Notes under the pieces: generated by a model
The model's database searches: none
Told to the model about the DNA's origin: nothing
Seen by the model: only the letters and a program-made list of their open reading frames with translations
Part shown: positions 27,490 to 36,871 of the stretch, piece after piece
Numbering within the stretch: the first letter of the stretch is position 1
How the letters are laid out: every line of letters starts with the position of its first letter
Assembly (NCBI GenBank): GCA_041395725.1
Contig: JAWKZW010000001.1
Coordinates: 4,408,501 to 4,472,500 of the forward strand
Length of the DNA stretch: 64,000 nt
DNA from: Gammaproteobacteria bacterium
Lineage (GTDB): Bacteria > Pseudomonadota > Gammaproteobacteria > Pseudomonadales > Pseudohongiellaceae
Direction of reading: 5' to 3'
Position numbers and translations under genes: made by a program

Positions 27490-27543
27490 GAAAAACTCCT
27501 GAATCTGCGTTTGAAAGAGGCAGATTATCTATAAATAGTCCAT

Positions 27544-28833
27544 TCAAAGTGTTAAACATTCCTGCAGTCGCCCGGGAAGATCTTCCAGCATGACGACTTC
27601 AGAATCCGGGGAATCATCAAGCGGCCTGAGTTTTACGCCCCTTACCGGCCCTGTCTCCCCCCTTTCCTGCTCCAGTACTATAGCGATGCGCGCACCGCTA
27701 TTGAAGGCTTTTTTAATCTGGCTGTTGTACTTGCCGCCCCCACAATTCAACTGCAGGCTCAATCCTGGGAGTTGGGCCCGCAAATTCTCGGCCAGCGACA
27801 CAGCCTGCCTGACCAGCCCGTCTCCCACCACCGCCAGGTAGACATCCACCCCACGGCGGGTTTCCGGCGGCAGCACGGCGAGCTGCTCCAGCAGCAGAAC
27901 CAGTCGTTCTTCCCCCATGGCAAATCCGACTGCCGGCGTGGCCCTGCCACCCAGCTGCTGCACCAGCGTGTCATAGCGTCCCCCGGCACAGACTGTACCC
28001 TGGGCACCCAGCGCGTCGGTAACCCACTCGAAAACGGCATTGTTGTAGTAGTCGAGTCCGCGGACAAGCCGGGGATTTTCCGTAAAAGGCACCTCCGCCG
28101 ACTTCAGCATCGCCTTTAATGCCTGGTAGTGCTCGATGCTCTGTGCATTGAGAAACTCAGCCAGTACCGGTGCATTCTCAAGGATTACCTGGGTATCGGG
28201 ACTCTTGCTGTCAAGAATCCGCAGCGGGTTGCTGTCCAGTCGTCTACGACTGTCTTCATCCAGGCCGTCACTGTGATCTCGCAGGTATTCAGCCAGGCTG
28301 GTGCCAAAATTTCTGCGATCCTCGGCACTCCCGATATTGTTGAGCTCAAGAGTCACTGACGAGGCTACACCCAGTTCTTTCCATAGCCTGGCGGAGAGCA
28401 TGATCACCTCCGCATCAATATCCGGCCCAACCATACCGAAGGCCTCGACACCGAACTGATGAAACTGCCTGTAACGGCCTTTCTGTGGCCGCTCATGTCG
28501 GAACATAGGACCGTGATACCACAGACGCTGCTGCTGATTGTAGAGCAATCCGTGCTGCTCGGCGGCACGGACACAGCCAGCAGTACCTTCCGGGCGCAGG
28601 CTCAGATTATCGCCATTGCGGTCGTCGAAACTGTACATCTCCTTTTCGACGATATCAGTGACTTCCCCGATCGAACGTTTGAAAAGCTGCGTCTGCTCCA
28701 GAACCGGAAAACGGATTTCCTGATATCCGTAACGCCCCGCCACGTTCTGAAAACATCGTTCCAGATACTGCCATAGGGGCGTTTCACTGGGGAGAATGTC
28801 GTTCATTCCCCTGATAGCCTGGATTCTTGACAT
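27544..28833 (-). CDS. hisS: Histidyl-tRNA synthetase
   Basis: A 429-residue class II synthetase. Motif 1 follows IRGMNDILPSE; motif 2 is FRHERPQKGRYRQFHQ; the histidine-specific segment is LVRGLDYYNNAVFEW; motif 3 is in VGFAMGEERLVLLLE. A C-terminal anticodon-binding domain (about 330-429) is complete. It charges tRNA-His in the cytoplasm. It lies in the ispG-hisS-yfgM order, 39 bases from ispG, on the same strand. Confidence 0.97.
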   Translation of the reverse strand: MSRIQAIRGMNDILPSETPLWQYLERCFQNVAGRYGYQEIRFPVLEQTQLFKRSIGEVTDIVEKEMYSFDDRNGDNLSLRPEGTAGCVRAAEQHGLLYNQQQRLWYHGPMFRHERPQKGRYRQFHQFGVEAFGMVGPDIDAEVIMLSARLWKELGVASSVTLELNNIGSAEDRRNFGTSLAEYLRDHSDGLDEDSRRRLDSNPLRILDSKSPDTQVILENAPVLAEFLNAQSIEHYQALKAMLKSAEVPFTENPRLVRGLDYYNNAVFEWVTDALGAQGTVCAGGRYDTLVQQLGGRATPAVGFAMGEERLVLLLEQLAVLPPETRRGVDVYLAVVGDGLVRQAVSLAENLRAQLPGLSLQLNCGGGKYNSQIKKAFNSGARIAIVLEQERGETGPVRGVKLRPLDDSPDSEVVMLEDLPGRLQECLTL

Positions 28834-28872
28834 AAGTTCGGTCAGATAGAGAGAGACAATGCGGAAGTCGGA

Positions 28873-29997
28873 CTAGCCGGTGGCTATTATGTCGTCGTTC
28901 TTGACGGGATGATCAGTTGACTTGTCTGCGATCCGTTGTCGGATCATGGCTTCGAGTTCGTCGACCAGGTTTTCGTTACTGATCTTGTGATCAGGAACGC
29001 CATTTACGTAGGCCAGGTTGGCGGGGCTGGCACCGGTCAACCCGATCTCCGCCACTTTTGCTTCGCCAGGGCCATTAACGATGCAGCCGATGACAGCGAC
29101 GTCGATTGGTGTAGTGATGTCTTCCAACCGCTTCTCCAGCTCATTCACGACCCCGATAACATCAAAATTCTGTCGCGAGCAGCTGGGGCAGGCAACCAGA
29201 TTCACGCCCTTGTGCCGAAGCCCGAGACTCTTCAGGATATCGAATCCAACCCGCACCTCTTCGACCGGATCCGCTGCCAGAGACACCCGGATCGTATCCC
29301 CGATACCATCCATCAGCAGGGAACCCAGCCCGATAGCTGATTTAACCGTGCCGGAACGTAACCCACCGGCTTCGGTAATGCCCAGATGAAAAGGTTGTTC
29401 TATTTGCCCGGCCAGGGCGCGGTATGCCTGCAGAGTCATAAAAATCTCTGATGATTTCAGGCTGATCTTAAAATCCTGGAAATTCAACCGATCCAGAATA
29501 TCTATCTGCGTCAGAGCTGATTCCACCATTGCCTCGGCATTGGGTTCCTTGTACTTACGCAGCAGCGTCTTGCCCAGAGAGCCGGCATTCACGCCGATCC
29601 GCAGCGGGATGCCCTTGTCCTTGGCACTGTCGATTACCGCGCGGATACGCTGCTCGCTGCCGATATTACCGGGATTGATACGGAGGCAGTCTACTCCGTA
29701 TTCCGCTACTTTCAGGGCGATTTTGTAATCAAAGTGAATATCGGCAACCAGCGGAATAGACACCTTGCTGCGGATCTCCCGAAATGCCTCGGCCGCCTCC
29801 ATGGAAGGAACTGAAACCCGGACAATATCCACGCCGGCCGTTACCAGCCGGTCAATCTGCGCCACGGTGGCTGCCACGTCCCGGGTCTCTGTGTTGGTCA
29901 TGCTCTGCACGGAGACAGGCGCATCACCCCCGACCGGGACATTGCCCACCATGATCTGGCGGGTTTTACGTCGTTTTATAAGAGAATTGGCTTTCAT
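28873..29997 (-). CDS. ispG: (E)-4-hydroxy-3-methylbut-2-enyl-diphosphate synthase IspG
   Basis: A 374-residue IspG (GcpE) of the short bacterial form: a TIM barrel (MVGNVPVGGDAPVSVQSM to about 260) and an iron-sulfur reductase-like domain. The cluster ligands are CPSC (SCPSC-type site in LVACPSCSRQ) and the later Cys in VIGCIVNGPGEAK. It makes HMBPP in the MEP isoprenoid pathway and needs a 4Fe-4S cluster, which fits the isc operon upstream on the same strand. The TGA is 39 bases before the hisS start. Confidence 0.97.
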   Translation of the reverse strand: MKANSLIKRRKTRQIMVGNVPVGGDAPVSVQSMTNTETRDVAATVAQIDRLVTAGVDIVRVSVPSMEAAEAFREIRSKVSIPLVADIHFDYKIALKVAEYGVDCLRINPGNIGSEQRIRAVIDSAKDKGIPLRIGVNAGSLGKTLLRKYKEPNAEAMVESALTQIDILDRLNFQDFKISLKSSEIFMTLQAYRALAGQIEQPFHLGITEAGGLRSGTVKSAIGLGSLLMDGIGDTIRVSLAADPVEEVRVGFDILKSLGLRHKGVNLVACPSCSRQNFDVIGVVNELEKRLEDITTPIDVAVIGCIVNGPGEAKVAEIGLTGASPANLAYVNGVPDHKISNENLVDELEAMIRQRIADKSTDHPVKNDDIIATG

Positions 29998-30006
29998 AGG
30001 TGCAGA

Positions 30007-30648
30007 TTATAAGCCGACCAGCTGCCGAGCGGTATTGCCTGAGGGGACTTTCTCGTCAGCCGGCGCTTCCTGCCCGTTCAATGCAGTGAGCAACCGGTTG
30101 TCGAACGGGGATTGTAAGGGCGCCATTTTGTCATTACCACGTCTCGCCATGACGCGTTCCGTTTTTATCTGACTCTCCTGATCACCGGCGTCGGGACTCA
30201 GGGTCACTTCATCCTGCGGCGCAAGAAAGGCATTGTAAGCCCAGAACACCAGGAAACCGCACAGGAACGCCAGTACCGCCACCGCCAGCCAGGAAAACAG
30301 CTTGGTCCTCCCGTTATTTCGGTCGGCTTCCAACTCGTCTTCCCTGATCCGCCGTTTCTGCTCCCCTACTTTGAGATCAAATAGAGCCGTCAACTGATCT
30401 TTGTCCAAACCCAGTAACAACGCATAGTTCTTTATGTAGCCCCGGGCGAACACAGTACCCGGCAGTTTCTCGTAGCAATCTGTCTCGATTGCGCGCACAT
30501 AGTGCATGGTGATGTGCAGACGGTCGGCCACCTGTTTTTCCGTAAACCCCTGCCTTTCCCGCTCGACCTTCAGTAAATCACCGACGGATTCCTGAGCGCT
30601 TTCCTGCACTTCCTGCTTGATGTCGCTGTCTTCGGTGTCAATTGCCAT
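30007..30648 (-). CDS. rodZ: RodZ-like cytoskeletal protein, short form
   Basis: A 213-residue protein with an N-terminal cro/C1-type helix-turn-helix (GDLLKVERERQGFTEKQVAD to about residue 90), a basic juxtamembrane region, one membrane helix (FSWLAVAVLAFLCGFLVFWA) and only about 70 periplasmic residues. That is the layout of RodZ, the MreB partner that sets cell shape, but the C-terminal beta domain (DUF4115) found in full-length RodZ (about 330 residues in E. coli) is missing. The reading frame ends cleanly nine bases before the ispG start. The context (pilW-rodZ-ispG) is conserved. Confidence 0.9.
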   Translation of the reverse strand: MAIDTEDSDIKQEVQESAQESVGDLLKVERERQGFTEKQVADRLHITMHYVRAIETDCYEKLPGTVFARGYIKNYALLLGLDKDQLTALFDLKVGEQKRRIREDELEADRNNGRTKLFSWLAVAVLAFLCGFLVFWAYNAFLAPQDEVTLSPDAGDQESQIKTERVMARRGNDKMAPLQSPFDNRLLTALNGQEAPADEKVPSGNTARQLVGL

Positions 30649-31462
30649 GCAAAAAATTCTGATAGAGTTGGTATTCAGGAGAATCCTGGTAAAGAGCGGT
30701 CAACAGCCTGGCGTATCCGTCGACGGCCTCGCTGTTCTGAAAATGACTTTCCACCTGGATTCCGATCCATAAACTTCTGGCCGTATGGGGAATGCTATAG
30801 AAATCCTTTACGGTCAAATACTGATTGAAGAGGCTCCTGGCCGACAGATAATCCCCTGCGTTAAACCGGAGCTGGGCCAGTTCGAGGGTCGACACGTAGA
30901 GGTTACTGTTGAGTTGCAAGGCACGCTCGAAGGCCCTTTCAGCCTCTTGTGTTGCCCCCATCCGCAAGGCACTGCGGCCCAGGTTTTCAAACGCGATAGG
31001 CCTGCCCTCGTAATTCGTGTCACTGGCCACAATTTCCAGCTGCTCGTAAGCCTCTGCATAGCGCTGCCGGCCAAACAGAAAGGCGGCGTAGTTATTGCGT
31101 GCCTGCGAATTGGTTTCGTCCAGGCGAATAGCGCGCTGAAATACTTCGTCGGCGAGTTCCAGATCCCCTTCTCGCTGGTGGACCAACGCCAGAATGTTGT
31201 AGACCTCGGAACTGCGGTTATTGATTTCTAACGCGTTGTTGATATGCCGCCGCGCGCCGGCCATATCGTTGGCATCATAATAGGCGACCGCCAGCCGGAT
31301 ATAATCCTGCAGCGCCTCCTCGTCCGAGGTATCGGTGTTGAAACCACCGGTGGTTGTTGTGACACAACCGGCCAATGCCAGCGTGAAGACACAAATCGCC
31401 ATCTTGATGCTGATGGGGCAAATGTTCCCGGTGCCCAATAATGAACTGCTTGATCTGTGCAT
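30638..31462 (-). CDS. pilW: Type IV pilus biogenesis/stability lipoprotein PilW (PilF)
   Basis: A 274-residue lipoprotein with lipobox LALAGC and then tetratricopeptide repeats from about residue 50 (ALQDYIRLAVAYYDANDMAGA, AYNILALVHQREGDLELAD-like and NNYAAFLFGRQRYAEAYEQL). PilW/PilF is the pilotin-type outer-membrane protein needed for PilQ secretin assembly. The stop overlaps the rodZ start by 11 bases. ATG 31462 lacks a clear ribosome binding site; an internal ATG would leave a signal peptide too short to work. The order rlmN-pilW-rodZ is typical. Confidence 0.92.
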   Translation of the reverse strand: MHRSSSSLLGTGNICPISIKMAICVFTLALAGCVTTTTGGFNTDTSDEEALQDYIRLAVAYYDANDMAGARRHINNALEINNRSSEVYNILALVHQREGDLELADEVFQRAIRLDETNSQARNNYAAFLFGRQRYAEAYEQLEIVASDTNYEGRPIAFENLGRSALRMGATQEAERAFERALQLNSNLYVSTLELAQLRFNAGDYLSARSLFNQYLTVKDFYSIPHTARSLWIGIQVESHFQNSEAVDGYARLLTALYQDSPEYQLYQNFLHGN

Positions 31463-31491
31463 AATGTTATCTGTCAGCGGAAATTGTGTTA

Positions 31492-32655
31492 CTACCTGAC
31501 TGTTTCGGCAGATCTGATCGGATTCGCACCATCAGATTCGACAACAGGATGGGCTCCTGAGTTCCTGGCCTGGTGCCTGAGACTGCGACGGGTCTGATCC
31601 GCCACTTCCCCCACCAGTTGTCCGCAGGCTGCACCGATGTCATCTGCCCGCGTGGTGCGGATAGTGACTGTATAGCCTGCTTCCTGCAGTATCTGGCGAA
31701 AATTGCCGACCACATTGGCACTCGGTTTTCTGTAGTCCGACAGGGAAAACGGATTGAATGGGATCAGATTGATCTTACAGGGAAAATCCTTGAGCAGGGC
31801 GGCCAGTTCCCGGGCGTGGGCACGGTGATCGTTGACTCCCGCAATCAGCGTGTACTCGATTACCGGGACCCTGCGGTCCGGCAGACTGTCCATGTAATTC
31901 CGGGAAGCCTGCAGCAGTTGCTGGATCGGATACCGCCGGTTAATCGGCATAATCTCGCTGCGCAGCTCATCATTCGGTGCGTGCAGGGAAATAGCCAGCG
32001 AGGCATCGGTAATACCCTGCATTTTTTCAATAGCCGGTACAACACCAGAGGTGCTGATGGTCACCCGTCTTTTGGATAGACCATAGGCCTGATCTTCCAT
32101 CATGAGACTGACAGCGTCCATGACGTGATCAAAATTCAGCAGTGGTTCGCCCATCCCCATCATCACGACGTTGCTGACCGGCCTGAAGGTCGGATCGTCG
32201 AAGCCACCAAGTTTGTTGTTCGCCCACCACAGCTGGCCGACAATCTCGGCCACTGTCAGGTTACTGTTAAACCCCTGCTTTCCTGTTGCGCAGAAGCTGC
32301 AGTCCAGCGAGCAACCGGCCTGGGAGGACACGCACAAGGTTCCCCGGTTCGCTTCGGGAATGTAGACGCATTCCACGCGACTGCCGCTGGCCACTTCGAT
32401 TATCCATTTGAGACAACCATCAATCGAGTGGTACTCGTTGGCGATAACGGGCGGCCTGATTTCCGCGATCCCGGCCAGCCGGACGCGCAAGGCTTTGCTG
32501 ATATCCGTCATCTGCTCAAACTCGGTAACACCCCGCTGGTGTATCCAGCGCAGCATCTGGGTGGCCCGAAAAGATTTTTCCCCCAGATTGACGAAAAAAG
32601 CCTGCATACACGGCAGGCTTAGTCCGAGCAGATTGATTTTCTCTGAATCGCTCAT
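31492..32655 (-). CDS. rlmN: Dual-specificity RNA methyltransferase RlmN
   Basis: A 387-residue radical-SAM enzyme. The cluster motif CxxxCxxC is in GCSLDCSFCATGKQG; the SAM and product-site segments include MGMGEPLLN and SLHAPNDELR, and the second catalytic Cys is near GAACGQL. It methylates C2 of A2503 in 23S rRNA and A37 of some tRNAs. It sits between ndk and pilW on the same strand. The C-terminus runs about 25 residues beyond the usual end (QARNSGAHPVVESD), with no recognised motif. Confidence 0.97.
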   Translation of the reverse strand: MSDSEKINLLGLSLPCMQAFFVNLGEKSFRATQMLRWIHQRGVTEFEQMTDISKALRVRLAGIAEIRPPVIANEYHSIDGCLKWIIEVASGSRVECVYIPEANRGTLCVSSQAGCSLDCSFCATGKQGFNSNLTVAEIVGQLWWANNKLGGFDDPTFRPVSNVVMMGMGEPLLNFDHVMDAVSLMMEDQAYGLSKRRVTISTSGVVPAIEKMQGITDASLAISLHAPNDELRSEIMPINRRYPIQQLLQASRNYMDSLPDRRVPVIEYTLIAGVNDHRAHARELAALLKDFPCKINLIPFNPFSLSDYRKPSANVVGNFRQILQEAGYTVTIRTTRADDIGAACGQLVGEVADQTRRSLRHQARNSGAHPVVESDGANPIRSAETVR

Positions 32656-32688
32656 GGCATGACCCGAATCAGGCGGCGGATTTTTTAG

Positions 32689-33114
32689 TCACCGCGCGCA
32701 GATTTCTTCGGCTTTGAAAAAATAGGCAACCTCTCGTTCCGCTGACTTCGGAGAGTCTGACCCATGTACCGCATTGGCATCGATCGATTTGGCAAAGTCG
32801 GCCCGAATAGAGCCGGGTTTCGCTTCCGCCGGATTGGTGGCCCCCATAAGTTCCCTGTTCAGGGCCACGGCATTCTCACCCTCGAGAACCTGCACCATGA
32901 CCGGACCCGATGTCATGAACTCTATCAGGTCACCGTAAAATGGCCGCTCCTTGTGTTCCGCATAGAAACCACCCGCTGACTCGTCGTCCAGCTGCAGCAT
33001 CTTGGCGGCCACAATGTTCAACCCTGCCTTTTCAAAACGGCTGTAAATCTCGCCGATCACGTTTTTAGCCACCGCATCCGGTTTGATAATGGATAAGGTA
33101 CGTTCAATCGCCAT
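32689..33114 (-). CDS. ndk: Nucleoside diphosphate kinase
   Basis: A 141-residue Ndk of usual length. The active-site histidine is in NAVHGSDSPKSAEREVAYFF; the N-terminus ERTLSIIKPDAVAKN and the Kpn-loop region (ATNPAEAKPGSIRADF) are standard. It equilibrates nucleoside triphosphates. GAGG precedes ATG 33114. It separates rlmN from the isc operon, the order seen in pseudomonads and relatives. Confidence 0.98.
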   Translation of the reverse strand: MAIERTLSIIKPDAVAKNVIGEIYSRFEKAGLNIVAAKMLQLDDESAGGFYAEHKERPFYGDLIEFMTSGPVMVQVLEGENAVALNRELMGATNPAEAKPGSIRADFAKSIDANAVHGSDSPKSAEREVAYFFKAEEICAR

Positions 33115-33150
33115 GCCTGTTCCTCAAAATTAAATCCAACAGATTGCAAA

Positions 33151-33171
33151 GAGGCCGCATTATACGGCCTC
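33151..33171 (-). promoter_or_regulatory. Hairpin containing a TATAAT box upstream of ndk
   Basis: GAGGCCG and CGGCCTC arms flank a seven-base loop; on the minus strand the loop supplies a perfect TATAAT (33159-33164), 45 bases before the ndk ATG. The -35 region is poor. The hairpin could also act as a weak terminator for the isc operon, but only three Ts follow it. Confidence 0.4.
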
Positions 33172-33250
33172 AGCGGGATGTTTTATATGCTTTTTTAGGC
33201 TTTGAGTGCGGGTTGAACCGGCATAAGAAGGCGCCAGCCACGCAGGCAGG

Positions 33251-33448
33251 TCAATCTGCCGCCTCCTCGATCCAGGCCGCCTGAATAGCCTCCAGAACCT
33301 TCTCCCCGCCACGATTGGGATCGTCATCGAACCCCTCCAGGGCGCAGATCCAATTATGTAAATCGACAAAATTTACATACCTGGGGTCGGTATCCGGATG
33401 ATTGTCCGTCAGTTCAATGGCAAGGTCGTTGATATCGGTCCACTTCAT
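33251..33448 (-). CDS. iscX: Fe-S cluster assembly protein IscX
   Basis: A 65-residue acidic protein matching IscX: MKWTDINDLAIELTDNHPD, DLHNWICALEGFDDDP and a C-terminal LEAIQAAWIEEA. IscX binds IscS and iron and moderates cluster assembly. The start is ATG 33448 with GGAGG eight bases upstream; the frame extends further upstream but overlaps fdx. It is the last gene of the isc operon. Confidence 0.95.
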   Translation of the reverse strand: MKWTDINDLAIELTDNHPDTDPRYVNFVDLHNWICALEGFDDDPNRGGEKVLEAIQAAWIEEAAD

Positions 33449-33477
33449 GGCTGCGCCCTCCGGTTTCCGCGCGGGTA

Positions 33478-33816
33478 TCAATGCGCTTCGGACACCATAT
33501 TGATTGTGTATTTGGGGATTTCGATTACCAGGTCGTCGTCATCCACTCGCGCCTGGCAGCTGAGGCGGGACTCGGGCTCCAGCCCCCAGGCTTTGTCCAG
33601 GTAATCCTCCTCGTTCTCTGAAGCGTCCTCCAGGGAGTCAAACCCTGTTTTAACGATCACGTGACAAGTGGTGCAGGCACAGGATTTTTCGCAGGCATGC
33701 TCGATGGCAATACCATTACGCAGAGCTGCATCGAGGATAGTCTCCCCGCTGTCCGCCTCCACTGTTGCCCCATCGGGACAAATGACTTCGTGTGGCAAAA
33801 AAGTAATCTTGGGCAT
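33478..33816 (-). CDS. fdx: ISC-type 2Fe-2S ferredoxin
   Basis: A 112-residue adrenodoxin-like ferredoxin with the cluster Cys in CEKSCACTTCHVIV and a late LSCQARV. It donates electrons for persulfide reduction during cluster assembly. The length and the DAALRNGIAIEHACE lead-in are typical. Its stop lies 29 bases before the iscX start, in the operon order hscA-fdx-iscX. Confidence 0.97.
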   Translation of the reverse strand: MPKITFLPHEVICPDGATVEADSGETILDAALRNGIAIEHACEKSCACTTCHVIVKTGFDSLEDASENEEDYLDKAWGLEPESRLSCQARVDDDDLVIEIPKYTINMVSEAH

Positions 33817-33868
33817 AGTTGTAAACCTGCTTCGCTAACAATTCCGGTGCTGTTGTCAGTGCTGTCTG

Positions 33869-35737
33869 TCAGTCTCGAACCACCGAAGTGATGGCCTCTC
33901 CGCGCAGGGCCCGGCCGATCTGCTGGTCCATCCGTTTGGCCGCAAAACTGGCGCTGGCGGCATTCAATTTTTCTGTACGCTCATGAATAGTGCTGCTGTC
34001 TTCGCCTTCCAGCGCCGATTCAAGTGCGCGAGTGGCTTCGGCGATGTGCTCGGCCTCGGCCGGATCCAGCAGGGAGCCGTCGGCCTGCAATGCGCCGGCC
34101 AGGGCGTCGAGAATCTGCTCGGCCTCGACACGGGCCTCCTGCAGCGCCCGCGCCTGCCTGTCTACCCGGGCGTGCTCCTGGGAAGAGCGCAGCATTTTCT
34201 CGATCTCATCCCCGCTCAGGCCGTAACTGGGTTTTACCTGAACTTCGGCCGACCTGCCGCTGGCGGTTTCAGTGGCGCTGACGCTCAACAGGCCGTCCGC
34301 ATCAACCTGAAACGTCACCCGGACCTTGGCTGCACCTGCGGCCATGGGCGGGATACCGCGCAGCTCGAAGCGCGCCAGAGACCGGCAATCACGCACCATC
34401 TCGCGCTCTCCCTGCACCACATGAATAAGCATGGCAGTCTGCCCGTCTTTGAAAGTAGTGAACTCCTGCGCCTTGGCAACAGGTATGGTAGTGTTTCTGG
34501 GAATGATTTTCTCGACCAGGTCTCCCACTGTCTCGATACCCAATGACAGCGGATTAACATCCAGCAACAGAAACGTGTCACTGGATTTATTACCCACCAG
34601 CACATCAGCCTGAATGCCGGCACCGATGGCCACCACCTTGTCGGGGTCGATATGGGACAGGGGCTGACGCTGGAAAAACTCACTGACCCGTTGCCGTATC
34701 ACCGGCATGCGGGTAGCGCCACCCACCAGAACCACGTTGTCTATCTCGGTGACTTTCATGCCTGCGTCGCGCAATACCCGTCGACAGGCGTTGAGAGTCT
34801 TGTCCACCAGCGCACTGGAAAGTGCCGCGAACTCGCTGGCGCCCAACTCACCGGACCAATCACCGAAATTTACCGTAACCCTGTCGTTATCGGTCAATCC
34901 GTGCTTCGCCTGTCGAGCTGCCTGTAACAGCGCGCCCTGCTGCGAGGCACCCAGATCCGACCCGTTACCGGCCTGTTCCAGAATCCAGTTTGCCACCAGG
35001 TGGTCAAAATCGTCGCCACCCAGGTTAGTGTCTCCACCCGTGGACAGAACCTGAAAGACGCCCTTTTGCAGACTCAGGACCGAGACGTCAAACGTTCCCC
35101 CGCCCAGGTCGAAAACCACCACGTTGCCTTCGTCGCCCGAATCGAGGCCATACGCCACGGCTGCCGCGGTTGGCTCATTCAGCAGTCGCAGTACATTGAG
35201 GCCGACCAGCCGGGCAGCGTCGCGCGTCTGCTGACGCTGGGCATCGTTAAAGTAGGCTGGTACCGTGATGACAGCCCCATCCAGGCTGCCACTGAGAAAT
35301 TTCTCTGCCCGCGACTTAAGAACCCCCAATATCTCAGCGGAGACCTCGATCGGGTTGCGGGGGCCGGCAGCCGTTTCGATCACCGGCATGCTGGTGGCAT
35401 CCTCGGCAACGAATTTATACGCCAGAAAGGGGTTCGCGGTACGGATCTCTTTCAGCCCCTTGCCCAGAAATCGCTTGACGGATATAACGGTATTCAGTGG
35501 GTCAGTAACAGCTTCCTGCAGAGCTTCATAGCCCACGTGTACACCCTGGTTGTCAGCCAGATAGCGCACAGCGGAAGGCAACAGATGGCGGCCCTGGGGA
35601 TCCGGCAACGTTTCGACTTTCTCGCCACAGGGTGCCGCCACCAGTGAATTGGTCGTACCCAGGTCAATTCCAACCGCCCGTTTGCGTGGAGCAATGGCCG
35701 GTTTACCACCCGGTTCTGCAATCTGAAGTAGCGCCAT
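33869..35737 (-). CDS. hscA: Fe-S assembly Hsp70-class chaperone HscA
   Basis: A 622-residue Hsp70. The ATPase domain starts with VGIDLGTTNSLVAA and includes YFNDAQRQQTRDAARLAGL-like and FDLGGGTFDVS motifs; the substrate domain follows NPLSLGIETVGDLVE. It releases clusters from IscU with HscB. I place the start at ATG 35737 because MALLQIAEPG matches other HscA N-termini; the frame extends 12 codons further upstream. The ribosome binding site is weak. It is 45 bases downstream of hscB. Confidence 0.97.
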   Translation of the reverse strand: MALLQIAEPGGKPAIAPRKRAVGIDLGTTNSLVAAPCGEKVETLPDPQGRHLLPSAVRYLADNQGVHVGYEALQEAVTDPLNTVISVKRFLGKGLKEIRTANPFLAYKFVAEDATSMPVIETAAGPRNPIEVSAEILGVLKSRAEKFLSGSLDGAVITVPAYFNDAQRQQTRDAARLVGLNVLRLLNEPTAAAVAYGLDSGDEGNVVVFDLGGGTFDVSVLSLQKGVFQVLSTGGDTNLGGDDFDHLVANWILEQAGNGSDLGASQQGALLQAARQAKHGLTDNDRVTVNFGDWSGELGASEFAALSSALVDKTLNACRRVLRDAGMKVTEIDNVVLVGGATRMPVIRQRVSEFFQRQPLSHIDPDKVVAIGAGIQADVLVGNKSSDTFLLLDVNPLSLGIETVGDLVEKIIPRNTTIPVAKAQEFTTFKDGQTAMLIHVVQGEREMVRDCRSLARFELRGIPPMAAGAAKVRVTFQVDADGLLSVSATETASGRSAEVQVKPSYGLSGDEIEKMLRSSQEHARVDRQARALQEARVEAEQILDALAGALQADGSLLDPAEAEHIAEATRALESALEGEDSSTIHERTEKLNAASASFAAKRMDQQIGRALRGEAITSVVRD

Positions 35738-35782
35738 GATTTCGTGTTCTACCTGCTTTAGGTTGTGGTGCACTATTGCGCG

Positions 35783-36373
35783 TCAGTAACCCAGCAGATC
35801 CTCCTCCAGTGAATCAATTTCCATCGCCAGCTTGGCAAAGTACTGCATTTCATAATAGCGTTTTTTCGCCTGGCTTAACTGCCCCGACTCCAGCGCGGTG
35901 GCGAACTTCTGCTGGCTTGTTTCGCGCCTCTCGCTGATTCCGCTACGAAGCTGCTCCAGTTGCCCCAGCGCCGCTTCATCCCGGGGCAGCTCTTCCAGCT
36001 GCTCGCGCAGTTCGATCTGCTCCATCAGTAAAGCAGGGCTTAGATCAGCCTGGTCAACCTGCTCGACATCGATACCTGCCAGCGACAACAGGTAGGCTGC
36101 ACGCTTCTGCGGTGACTTCAAGGTGCTGTAGGCCTCGTTAAGCAGGCTGGTTGCCTTGATGGCCTGCAGCTTGTCCTGCTCGGAGCCGCCGGCGAAACGA
36201 TCCGGGTGCACCTGGGCCTGGAGCTGCCGATAGCCGGCATCCAGTTCGGCGAGGTCAACCTGATAGGAAGCGGGGAGGGAAAAGATTTCAAAAAAATTAT
36301 TGGCTTTGAACAACACTGGCTCTGCACTTGAAGCTGCTTTATTGCCCCACCGGGGCCCTGAATGCGCTGGCAT
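35783..36373 (-). CDS. hscB: Fe-S assembly J-domain co-chaperone HscB
   Basis: A 196-residue HscB with a J domain containing the HPD motif (QVHPDRFAGGS) and a C-terminal IscU-binding helical domain (LMEQIELREQLEELP). E. coli HscB begins directly at the J domain; here about 25 extra residues (PAHSGPRWGNKAASSAEPV) precede NNFFEIFSLPASY. They may be non-translated if a GTG at about 36313 is used instead of ATG 36373, but neither has a clear ribosome binding site. Confidence 0.94.
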   Translation of the reverse strand: MPAHSGPRWGNKAASSAEPVLFKANNFFEIFSLPASYQVDLAELDAGYRQLQAQVHPDRFAGGSEQDKLQAIKATSLLNEAYSTLKSPQKRAAYLLSLAGIDVEQVDQADLSPALLMEQIELREQLEELPRDEAALGQLEQLRSGISERRETSQQKFATALESGQLSQAKKRYYEMQYFAKLAMEIDSLEEDLLGY

Positions 36374-36494
36374 TTAATACCGCTATTACCGCAAAGAGTA
36401 CAGTCCGCGCGACGCCCTGCACCCGAAGCCAGCCCCCTCCCCCTGGTTGAGGATCGCTGCAGGGTGCAACCCTCGCAACGGAGGAGAGCCCAGC

Positions 36495-36818
36495 TTACAC
36501 GCTGAAACTCTCTCCGCAACCGCATTCCCCTCTGGAGTTGGGATTTTTGAATTCAAAACCTTCATTGACGCCCTGCTTCACGTAGTCCATCTCCGTGCCA
36601 TCAATGTAGGCCAGGCTCTTCGGGTCCACGATAACTTTAACGCCGTGATCCTCAAACACCCGATCACCGACATCCAGTTTATCAACGAATTCAAGAACAT
36701 ACGCCATACCTGAACAGCCGGTGGTTTTAACTCCCACCCGGATTCCAATACCATGGCCGCGGTGGGCCAGCTGATCGGCGACATGCTCTGCAGCAGTTTG
36801 TGTGAGTGAAATAGACAT
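36495..36818 (-). CDS. iscA: Iron-sulfur cluster assembly protein IscA
   Basis: A 107-residue A-type carrier with the three conserved cysteines: TGCSGMAY and GECGCGESF. It accepts or carries iron or 4Fe-4S clusters. It sits between iscU and hscB; the 121-base gap to hscB is larger than elsewhere in the operon and contains nothing recognisable. Confidence 0.97.
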   Translation of the reverse strand: MSISLTQTAAEHVADQLAHRGHGIGIRVGVKTTGCSGMAYVLEFVDKLDVGDRVFEDHGVKVIVDPKSLAYIDGTEMDYVKQGVNEGFEFKNPNSRGECGCGESFSV

Positions 36819-36871
36819 GATCAGTTACACAATTCTTCAATCAAAATAGAAAGTTTCCACTGCCGAGGGAA

